Below are positions 11,601 through 23,600 of a stretch of DNA of 64,000 nt, one piece after another. The DNA comes from Loripinus fragilis (Eukaryota > Mollusca > Bivalvia > Lucinida > Lucinidae), in contig OZ026517.1 of assembly GCA_964019695.1 (NCBI GenBank), positions 53,561,672-53,625,671 of the forward strand. The letters are read 5' to 3'. The notes beneath the pieces were generated by a model. The model searched no databases and had not been told where the DNA came from. It worked only from the letters and a program-made list of their open reading frames with translations. A program made the translations under genes and the position numbers. How positions within the stretch are numbered: the stretch's first letter is position 1; the number at the start of each line of letters is the position of its first letter.

Positions 11601-14600
11601 GTACACTTGATATCAAAAGACACTCACCTAGAATTCTCTATGTATAGTTACTTTACTCGATCAAAATATTTTCAGACTGCTCCAGACTATTCCTAACAAA
11701 ATACCTCGATTTTATTCATTTCAATAGGCTTTGCATTTCAAAGGTAAAATAACTGTATTTTCATAATTCATTTTGCTAAGAAATCCTGCCAAGCAATTAC
11801 AATAATAAACTTACCATTCTTTTTTCCAGCTGGAAGTCTTGAGGAATGGATGCAGCCACAATGTTCGTGTTTGGCCTTATCTCAAGAGCATTCTTCAAAA
11901 TGGCTGACAAATCCAAAAGTTTAGCTTTAGGATTGTGCTGATTGGGGCTAAACTTCATCTTGTCTGTTCGACCAATCAGGTCCTGGAATTTTCTAATTCC
12001 AATTTTGGCCATGATTTCTCTTGCCTGAAAGAATATTTAAAGCCTGATTAAAGTACCCATTTAAAATAATATCTGATGTTATAATATGAATCATAATAAC
12101 AAAACGCCACATTTACATGCTTTCGCTGATTTCCTCCAAATGAAGGTTTTCACAGATATGTCGTCTGCTGCAGATGTGCTTTAAAGATCAACATTAACCC
12201 TTTGCCTCCTGGGAAATTTTTCATGCTCTTTTGCCGTCTGCTGTTTTATTTCAAAATCAACTTTTTCAAAAAATTCTTTCAGGAATACCATCTGAGTGTC
12301 AAACAAATTGGATCCAGATCAGGCCCGGCGTTTTGTCAGGCCTGATCTGGATCAAATCTGTTTGAAAAGGTTATCAGCAGACGGTTCTAGGAGGTAAAGA
12401 ATTAACTGCCAGATTGGACTTTAAAATTACTTTCTTTTCTGACAGATGCGTTTCCAGCTTAACTCTTTCCTTGCTAGCTTATACCTAGCATGCAGCTTCA
12501 TGATTAATCTCATGATATGAACATGGATTTTCATTCCTTTGACAATTACTTCAAACAGCTCTGTGCATTAGCTGTAAATAAGTTCAATTATAGCAAACAG
12601 TACAGGCACTGATGTGATGCTGAAACATGAGACATGAAAAGCCAGTGTGTTTAATAACTGTTGGGACCGGAATGGCCTAAAAAAACGGAATGGGCATCAA
12701 ATTGTTTTATGCAACTAGGTTTATAATTTTACCCCAATTTATTTTGAAATTTCATTTCTTATGATATTGTATCATTTGAAGAGCACATGAGCACTGTAGG
12801 GTATATTGCGTGGTTGGCATGTATCCATTTGAATTATGTCAGTCTGTATTAAAGATGTGCATTCCACAAAAACAAGTCTTATCAAATGGCAAGTGTATAC
12901 GTATTGTCCCCATGTCAATGCTCATATGAGCATTCTTATCAAAATGTGCATTCCATGCACATACTTTTTGCGCATATGACAAGTCTACACAGAAAATTGC
13001 ACATATGATAAGTCTACACAGAAAATTGCATAACATGAGATGAAAGTGTAATGGATAATCTGACAAGTATGTAGATCTGTCTCTACATGTCAATATATGC
13101 CAGCCATTGCAGCAAGATATACAGTGATATGTTATTTGAATGCTCTGATATTCATTGCATACAATAGAAAGACGCACATAATCTACTATGAAAAAGGAAT
13201 GCAATGACCCTTATTGCATACACATACATTATAGGTGACTGGTGTAAGTATGGTAATAGGAGGGTATGACAGAAAACATTTTGGAAAATTTTTTTTTTGC
13301 ATTGGAACTGTTTGGACACCGAAGATACTTGATGTTTTACATCATTTAACCAAAATTCCTTGCCAAGTATACTTAAAATATGTATTTTAGCAGAAAATTT
13401 TGAGATCCATTCCGGTGTGTTACGGTCCATCCCGGTAAGTAAACGTATCCATGAAAAGCTAGGCATAAATGTTAAAACATCTCTCACCTCCTCAGCTACC
13501 ATGAACAGGTAGTTAATCACATGTTCCGGTTTACCAGCAAATTTCTTCCTCAACACTGGATCCTGTGTTGCTATGCCAACAGGACAGGTGTTCAGGTGAC
13601 ATTTTCTCATCATGGTACAACCCATAGCTATCAATGGTGCAGTACTGAAACCATATTCATCGGCTCCTAGTATAGCTGCAATCACCACATCACGACCTGA
13701 AACATGAAAAAGTTGTCGTCTGCTGATTTCTTTTCAAAATCAACTTTTTCAAAAAATAATTTCAGGAATACAAACTGAGTGGAACCACTATGTTTTTGTT
13801 TGATTTGATTCTTTGTGTCCCATCAACAATCTTTCAGTTATGTAGGGACGGGTCCTCCTGGGTTGAACAAGTACAAAGCTAGGATTAATGTATCTTGCTC
13901 AAGGACACAACGCAGTGACGCCAGTGATCAACTTTTTCATGAAATTGCTTCAGGAATACCCTTCAGAGTGTCAAACAGTTTGGATCCAGATCAGGCCCGA
14001 CATTATGTCGGGCCTGATCTTGGTCCAATCTGATTGCAAAGGTTATGAGCAGATGACACTAGTAGGCAATGAGTTAAATGGTCATTTGTCTCAAGATAAT
14101 CTGAAAATAATCAAAAGCTATTATACAAGTAATCTGCTTAATTCAACTAAGAAATTTCAAGAAGTGCATGAGCTCACCCCCATTGGATACAGCACATGAT
14201 TTTCGTGAACTCCTTGGCAGTTTGAGATTTCATATTCATTTTACCTCTAGAGTTCTTGTGGCTTTGTCATTCCTCCCTTGACCAGCTTTTGTGATAGCAC
14301 ACCCTTGCCTGCTCATCTAATTTAAGTTTATGATATAAGAATCTATCATGAGTGTGAGGATGGGATAGAAAAATCTGTCCGAGGATTACCGTTTGGCATC
14401 ACGAGGATTGCCGATTGATGACAAACGGTGATCCTCAGGATGGATTTTTCTATCCCATCCTCCTATAAATAATGGATTCTTTTTCTTGCTCACCATTAAA
14501 TAGCACATTTTCATATTTAAAAATGCTCCTAGAAGTTCCTGAATATGCTGAGGTGCAACATATCACGATGGCGTCACTAACATAACAATGACATCACTTG

Positions 14601-17600
14601 TGTTCTACTGCTGTTCAATTTTTATCTCTCCCACGTGTTGGTATGGGGTATGCATGGGTGAAAGTTCAAAATTTCCCAAATCCTGAACTTTCAATCATAA
14701 AACTGCAATATGCCCATTAAATTTCCACAATATCAAGATTAAATGGTCAATTGTCCTTAGACAGACTGAAAATAATCAGAAGCTTATTCTGTGGAAAGTC
14801 ATCCTCAAAATCCTGCATTCAGGAATAATCCTGAAAACTTTCCCCCATGGGTAAGTGGAATAGAATTTTCTCATATGGGTAAAAACAACAGAAACCCAGA
14901 CCTGGTGTGTAAGAAATATGTATTCATAGCAGGGAACAAGTAAATGTTTACCTGTACGAATCTGTCCATCAGCCTGCAGCACAACTCTTGACCTGAGATC
15001 ATTCATCACAAGGACCTGGTGGGTCTCAGCTATACCCAGTTCCCATGGTAACCCAGCACCTTTGATTCCTGTCCAACTACTGGCCCCAGTGCCTCCATCG
15101 TGACCTGAGATCACTATATGCTCAGCTTTACCCTGTGAAAGAATGAATACACATTTCAATTACCTTCTGGAGCCAATATAAGTGATAAACCCCTTTATGC
15201 CTAATGGAATTGTTTGCACTTATCAATCGGATGACAATATTTCAAATTTAAGGGGTGTTGGGTAGTAATTTAAATTTCATTCAAATTTTAATACAATCAA
15301 ATCTCGGTTATCCGAAAGTCGATTATCCGAAACTACTGGGTTATTCAAAGACCACGGACAGTCCCGACTTTTTTCTCTATTATCTATTGCAATAAAACTA
15401 CCTATTATTCGAATTTGGTTATCCGAAAAATTCAATTTTTCGAAGTGATTCGTCGGTCCCGATGAAAGAAATTGCTATTAAATTACCCTTCAAGATTCGA
15501 AGTCCAAATGTCAAGCATGGTGATCATGATTTCTTTGTTTGGTCGAGTTCGATTTACACACCTTAGTGATTTAGCAAACAAAGTTGCAACAGGTAATTGA
15601 CACCGGATTAACGTTCACACTATTACGCGATGAACCATTAAGTGAGTAAATGGTGTCTTTTATTAAGGTCGTCTGCAATGATGGTTTTGTTTGATGTTTT
15701 TTAAATGTCTAGTTATGGGGCATAAATGAGCTAAACTTGATTTTGATTTGATCGTCTCATAATTTATTCTTAACGACTGTTTACATTAAGCGAACACACC
15801 AAGCGCACCAACAAGTTACAACAAAAATAACAATTTCAGTAATAGACGAATTTGACGGATATGTGTTTTGGGTGCTCAAAAGAACTGTCTCATCGAAACA
15901 CTTCTTTTGAATGCCTAAAACATAATTTTACGATTGAGAGTAAACATCCAAAGCCTAGGTTTGGATGCTTAAAAGGACCCTCTCATCGAGACGGTTCTTT
16001 TAAACACCCAAATCGTATGTTTTTGCTGAATTAAAAGAAAAGTTACCAGCCCCAAAAAACACACAACGTCGGGCCACCAACGGCCTGCCAGCGATATGCC
16101 ATCTCAATGGCCTATCGCTGGTGGGCCTTTAATGGCCCGACGCTGTGTGCTAGCTGGGATGGAGACCTCGTGACATTAGGGCGATAAAAAGGAGACAATA
16201 TTTCGTCAGTAAATATGGTTCGTCAATTTACTGTTAACCTTTATTTTCATTGTTGTTATCGATGTTGTTACATGTAAATAGCGGATTGCAATAAAGATCT
16301 GATTTGTTTTTCTGCGTTCTTAGACCTGCAAAGCATAAGAGACGATGAGGCCACAACCCAAAGGAGCTCATTTTCTTTAATGCTTTGACAGATGCTCTGA
16401 TTACTACACGGAAAACACGTGTTGGAAGTTGCAAACTCTGGCAAAACAATGATTTTGATTTTGTTTGATTTGATTCTTTTCGTCCCATCAACAATCTTTC
16501 AGTTATACAGGGACGGGTCTTCCTGGGTTGAACCAGTACTAAGCTAGGATAAATGTGTCTTGCTCAAGGACCAAAACACAGTGACGCCGGTGAGGCTCGA
16601 ACCCGGGACCCTTCGGTCTCGAGTCAAGCACTCTACCACTGAGCCACTGCGCTCCCATTAAAACAATGACGTTCTATGAAAGTATCCAAGCTTTTCCGAA
16701 AATATCCGAAAACTCTCGTTTTCGATCATTCGAACTACTGATTATTCAAAAGGATTCCTGCCGCCCCTGGCACTTCGAATAATCGAGGTTTAACTGTAGT
16801 ACATTCTGTTAGCAAAAAGTGCAAAACCCGGTCAGGTGTCTGATCTGGTTCTGCACTGTTTACGATTAACCATAAAAAGGAAACTAGGCTTATTTTGGGC
16901 TAAGAGGGAAATACTTATTTGCACTCAAAATCATGAAAGCTATTCAGATAATTATAGCATAACAAAAATGTGATGTCAATTAAAAAACAAATTTCCTTTT
17001 TGGTATGTTATTGATGAATGCCATAAACCAGGTGTGGCTCACCCTCGATCACAGATACATTATCACTTATGATGAATGATTTCGATGTTTGAAGCGTATT
17101 CCATGTGCACTGAGCTGATTTGTTGTGTTTGTGTTTAACATCCCACCAACAGCTAAGGTCATATGGAGACGGGGCCACAGCTTAAGTCTCATCCAACAGA
17201 CTGGTGAAGCCTGGGATCGAACCTGTGACCCCTGGTTTACAAGGCAAGCGTATTATCCACTACACCACAGTGGCTTCTGCAGTGAGCTGATTTAGCTGCC
17301 AATTATATTTCAGATGTTCATGAGGTTTTGAACATCTGTGAAAATCTAAAGATTCATTAAAGGCTTACTTTAAAAATGTAATTGCAATATTGTTTATATT
17401 TACCTTAGCAACACCAGCAGCAATCACTCCAACTCCCACTTCTGACACCAGCTTAACACTGATCCTGGCTGATGGATTAGCACATTTCAAGTCATATATC
17501 AACTGAAATAATACCAATGTATAGTATACATATCAAATAGAGGTTAAGTTTACAAATCAAATATAACCTTGACCATTGTTTGATGCTCAGTAGGACCACC

Positions 17601-20600
17601 TACTCCCCTTTAAATTGATACAATTCAAATACTGTCATGCTACCTCCATTTTTAACTTGATGGAATTCAATTCAATTACAATGCTATCTGCATTTTAAAT
17701 TGGTGCCACTCTGACCATGACTGCCATGCTATCTCCCTTTTAATTTGATGTAATTCAATTACTGCATCAAATTAACAGGGAAGGAGTGGTCATACAAAAA
17801 ATTTGAAATGGGTCAAGTTAAAGGCAGATCTACAGTTTGTAACCATGATCTGAACAATTTGGAAATCAAAATATTAGTACAGTTCTATTCAGTCTGTGAG
17901 TCATTGATTTTCATTTATACATGTAATTGATTGCTTGAACTTCAATGCACTTAAACACTGATGGTTCACTTACCTTGATTAATTCAAATTCGTGCTTGAG
18001 TCCCTAGATAATTGTTACGATAGCTCCAGATATCAATATATTTTGGATAATTTAGGCAGGTTTTGTCTTATTTCATCTTACAAGGTAAGTTGTGCGCATG
18101 TTGTTGATGCACAGACTCACCAGAGCCTTGTTGCTTGCATACACAAATTATGGATGCAGATAAATGTCAACATGGACATTTATAGGAGTCTTTTGTGCAT
18201 ATGCAATATGAACTAAATCCCATGTGCTGGCCCTTTTTACTTTGTTTAAGAAAAGGTTGAAATATAAGAGAGAATACCTCAGCCAGATCTTCTATAGAGT
18301 AGATATCATGATGTGGTGGTGGACTGATGAGACCCACTCCTGGTACAGAATGTCTTGTCTTGGCTATATCCTTGGATACCTGAAACATTTGTAAGGAGAC
18401 ACATCAAGTGACAGTACCCAGATTAAACCTTTATGTACTAAATGGAATTTTCCTTCTGCTTTGATATTGCTTGAAATAGTTCATTGTATAATATATTGAG
18501 GGTCACAGGTAATAATTTCCAAATAATAATTATATTTCTTTCTCTAAACATCTTTTTTGCCTTAGCAAACAGTGTAGACCCCAATGAAATGCTGCATTAT
18601 GCAGCATTTCATCTGGGTCTTCACTGTTTGCCAAAAGTACGCATTTAGAAGTCACTAGCAGGGTTTTCCCTTCAAAAAAATTTTCAGGGGTCATTGTGAC
18701 CCCCAGGTAGTTGACTTTGGGGGTCATTTTCAATTTGAGAGGGTCACATACTGATCTCTTACAGGATATACTGGTAGTATCATTATAAATGTCACTTGTT
18801 AGACTAGTGCTTTCTCATTTTGTTTTATTACTATTAAGTCTGTTTACAGAAAACAGAATGTAAAACTGAACTATGTCTATTATGTTGTATACATAAATTA
18901 CATATACATGGTCATTTACCAAACAAATAAAGTTTGTGCAACCCGAACCTGCTGAAAATGGGTTATTCTGTCGAGTGTTTAGGCACGGATGACATTTCAT
19001 TTTGCCATTTTCTAAATACAACCAGTCATATTTCACGAGCCAGTCATCACAAAACCCACTTGGTCTTGATGTTTTCTTAGGCGTGCTCGGCCCAGGTTGC
19101 GATTCGTCAGAGTCATCGCTATCTCTTTTTCGTTTTTCGGTTGCAGACGAGAAAAACAACATCAATTTTGACTGCGACATTTTCGTAGACTGGTTTATCC
19201 CATATCAATAGTGTATGCACAAAGTCTGTCGCTTAGAAGCGAAGAATTGGACGCTGACACAGTCTACAGTTTCGTCCCCAATATCGGCGATTCGGACCCA
19301 AGTTCGCGTTGTACTTACTCGAAGATAACAAATGGCGCCGACGTCAATCTGAATCATTCGTTTTAAAAGCAAGTGCTGCGCACAGAGCTTTGCGTCCACC
19401 ATGACGCAGTAGTGATAGTTATTTGGGTCATTTGGTCCAAATGTGCATCAAAACGCACAAAAATGCGCTTCATGGAAAACCCTGCACTAGTAGATATAGG
19501 GTTAACCTATACATCTGCTTGATCAGAGTCCTCCCTGTCAGTATTGGAGCTTTGAGTCCTTGACTATTGTCATAAGTCTGACCAGACTGCACATTTTGCT
19601 CTGCACAGTTCATTTATATTTGTAGTACAGAAAAATTAAACAAAACAATGAAAAAATCTCAGACTTTCAGGCCTCTAGATAAGAGTGAGTAATCAAAAAT
19701 CAATTTTCTTATCTATCAACCAAGACATATGTTGTGGGTACTCAAAAGAACCATCTCAATGAGATGGTTCTTTTTAGCACCCAAAACAAATGAGCCGTGA
19801 CATGAGATTTCCAACAATGTGGTATGTTCGACCAGCAAAGCCTCAGATCAGCCTGTGCATACGCGCAGACTGATCAGAGCCTTTGCTAGTCGCTTGAATA
19901 TTCTATGATTGTTAAGCTACTGACCGAACAGCATTTGGAGTTTCTAAGCTTAACAGGAGGCTGCACAGGCTCATCTGAGTCTACACTTGTCAAAATACCG
20001 CATTGTTGGAAATCACATGTCGCGGCTCATTAATGTCAAAACTGATGTATATGGCAATATTTTCAATTTTTTGCTCAAAATTTTTGTTTATCTTGCCCTA
20101 TGGATTTGTTAAAGGCAACCACCAGTCATATTACAACTCTATCATCTCTGGTATATGTACAGACATTCAAATAATGCAGTTAACATAATCTAAAATTACA
20201 GTAAAACCTGTCTTAAGGGGCCACTCAAAAATAGACAAAACAAAGATCTTACTGACAAATGGTAGCTTAATGAAGGTTGAAAGAATGCTGCAATACTTTT
20301 GACCTGCATTAAGCGATAATTGGTCTTAAGTGGCCCTGTAAGACAGGTTCTACTGTAGAGTTAAAAAACACATACACAAGCACTTGAAAAACCTTATGGA
20401 ACTGACCTTATGACCTGGGAGTTCTCCCCCTTCTCCCGGTTTGGCTCCCTGTGCCATTTTAATCTGGATTTCATCAGAATGACTCAAGTAGGAACTGGTC
20501 ACACCAAACCTTCCAGAAGCCACCTACAATAACAAAAGACCTCTGCAAATGTCAAAGAATCAAACATTTTTTGGCGCAAATTTGTAACAATTACAGTATT

Positions 20601-23600
20601 TACATATTGTATACAGTTTAAACCCTACCCAAATGCAATATTTATCATCTGGCTTCCATTGGAGTTTAATTTTAGACAAAGCCAGGCCTCGAGGTTATAA
20701 AACTTTTTTTATGTTTAATTCAGCTGAGATCAAAATTTATCCTGCTCATAAATGTTAAAATGCCAACAATTGTTGGCATTTTAACAATTATTAGCATGAT
20801 AAATACAACATATGAGGGACTTTAAACTAAATAAGAAACTTCTTCGTTTCTCTGTATTTTAGTTTTTATGAGCAGTTGAAATTTTGTGCTCAGTTGAGTT
20901 GAGCATGAAAAAAAGTTTATAATTTGGGCCTGGAAAAAGGAAATGACATTTAAGGAATGACAAATGTAAAAGAAATTACAGTGTAATGAATAGAAATTAA
21001 ATGGATATAAATTATACCCAGTACAGAAAAGACAGGTTTTGAAAAATATGCTTTCTTATAATAGAAACATAACCATCTTTTGAATTTTGAGTCTTGTAAA
21101 CAAATAGCATTCTGGGAAATCTTTTCATGATTTTTTCTTGTCTGCAGATTGAAAAAATCAACTGTTTGAAAAAAAAAAAAAAGTTGCTTGTTGGACTTGT
21201 AATATTAAAGCATAAGTGTCAGAATATTCTATTTTTTTATTACACTTGCAAAATTGAACAGGTTTCTGTAGTATACCTTTAAATTTGAGCCGTGACATGT
21301 GATTGTCAACAATGTGGCATTTTGACAAGTTTAGACACAGACGAGCCTGTGCTACCTCCTTTTAAGCTTAGAAACTCCAAATGCTGTTCGGTCAGTAGCT
21401 TAACAATCATAGAATATTCAAGTGATTAGCAAAGGCTCTGATCAGACTGCCCATATGTGCAGGCTAATCTGAGCCTTTGTTGGCACACATACCACATTGT
21501 TGGAAATCTCATGACGCCGCTCATTTAGATATAGCAAGTGTAGTAATTGGCCATTGTAGTAATTGACTAAAATATGTTCAGATCAGACTGTACAGGTGCC
21601 TCTTTGTTCTTCAAATACAATGTAGACAGGCTTCATAATGGCAGTACTCATTTTGTGACAAAAAAAAAAGAAGAACTACGAAATTGAAAAATAAGCTTTT
21701 ACTAACCTGTTTGATTTTTGATCTCTTGTTAAACATGGGATCTTCATTCAAATATCTCTCAGCATTCTCACCTCCCTCTCCTGTGTTGGACTTGGCTCCA
21801 ATTCGGTTCATGGCTATGGCCAAGGTTGTGTGGGATTCCAATGATATACTGCCAAAACTCATAGCACCTTAGAACAGAAAAGTTATGTTTATAGGTGCAT
21901 GTGAATGAAATGCTCCCAGGAAATCCCAAAACAAATGTAATATTGGAAAAATAGACATACATCCTGACAGACAATTCCTGCTTGCCACCTTGAGATGGTT
22001 CTTTTGAGTAGCAACAACACATGTTCTCTGTAGAGAAGTATACAAACAATCAAGTTTTTATGCTCTAAATATTTGCTTTTCAGGACCTTGTCAACAGGCC
22101 TTTATATTAAGGGTGTGCAATTAAAAAAATATTTTCCTATTTCTCAACCAAAACATATGTTATGGGTACTAAAAAGAACCATCTCAATGGGACGGTTCTT
22201 TTGAGCACCCAAAACAAATCTTTTAACTATGGATAAGAAATCATTTATAATTTTACACTAGGAGATATTAAAACTATTATACCTGTGACAAATCTTTTAA
22301 CAATGGAAGCTGCATCTTCTACCTCTGATACATCCAGTGGTTTCTCCATGTACTTGAAGTCCATCTGTCCTCGTAGTGTACACTGTTTGGCGCCCTCTAT
22401 AGCCGATTCCTTGAACTTGGCGTAGGAGTCTTTATTGTTTGTTCTTGCTGCATCCTGTAATATGTCATAGGTCCAGATAAGGATAGTTTGTGGACCTAAA
22501 ATTGCATTAATTTCCCTACCCATCAATTTAAACATGCGTTTTGGGTGCTCAGAAGAACCGTCTCATTGAGACCGTTCTTTTGAGCACCCACAACATATGT
22601 TTTGGTTGAGAAATAAGAAAAATAATAGTCCAGTACGCACTCTTATCTGGAGGCCTGATATGTTCAACATTCAACTATGTGTGCATATATTAGATGTTAG
22701 GTTCACTATTTACATGTGTATTGAAAATTTACATCAGATGAGGAATTTCTTTGGATTGATTTTAGTTCAACATTATTTTACTGATGTTCAGCAAAGCTAA
22801 ATCTTTGACAAACTTCAAGCAAAAGCCAACCATGTTTGAAGTTTCAATGAGACACTTTTCCAATGAGTACAAACAACATTTTTCGTTTGTTTTTTGGAGA
22901 GAAGGGGGGAGGGTGTATACTTTAGAAATAAGAAAATAGAAATTGACTATATTTGTAAAACACTGGGCTTGTTCATAAGGGTGGTGCATTCAAAAATTTA
23001 TCAGGTAATCTACTCTGTATACTATATCAATATGCCAAATATAAAGGTCATAGCTTAAAGGGTTCTCAAGATATCCTACTTAGGAGATGTGTTTCTTTTT
23101 ATTATTAACGAGGCAGAACTTCAAAAGAGAATTGTTTTTGTTTTTTTCATAGGGAACCCACAGATGGAATTTCAAGACCCTATCATGCATGATTCCAAAG
23201 ATGTTGGCCAAACAAACCATAAGCAATATGTCTCATCAATGTTTTTCAAAGCTGAGGGCATAGAAACAGTAATTCTGGAGATTTTGTTTGGTTTGTGGTT
23301 TGACATCCCAGTCAACAGCTATGGTCAGTTAAGCTAACCACACTTTTCCTGGACAAGCTTAGATTAAGCGGTTAACCAGTACTCAGTGCACAAACCCTGC
23401 TTGTAACTGACAACAGCCCTTCTTGAATATGTGGAAGATGATAAATCTCCACGAAAGTATGGGGTTAGGCCGGGATTGACCTCACAACCCCTGGATTTGC
23501 AATCAGACTCACTAACGATTGCACTAAAGGGCCCTGCTCACAATCTATGAGGTATTAACAGTAAAGATAAGAACAGTTTAGAAGCCTACCTGCATATTAG

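Larger units (their letters stand above)
15294..16796. mobile_element. pogo/Tigger-like element with nested insertions
   Basis: TA at 15292-15293 and 16797-16798. The ends are inverted (CAATCAAATCTCGGTTATCC against CAGTTAAACCTCGATTATTC). Subterminal 'ttatccgaaa'/'ttattcgaat' motifs repeat. These ends are those of Tigger/pogo elements (family knowledge). The interior lacks a recognisable transposase and contains H-like hairpins (15852-16035), a GGGCCA/TGGCCC foldback (16050-16150) and SINE-A (16453-16659). Confidence 0.78.
18428..19500. mobile_element. Family B3 MITE split by a hAT-like insertion
   Basis: The left end is TTAAACCTTTATGTAC, the core AATGCTGCATTATGCAGCATT, and the right end (after the insertion) ATATAGGGTTAA near 19502. 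The hAT-like element 18659-19484 has inserted close to the right end. Confidence 0.7.
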
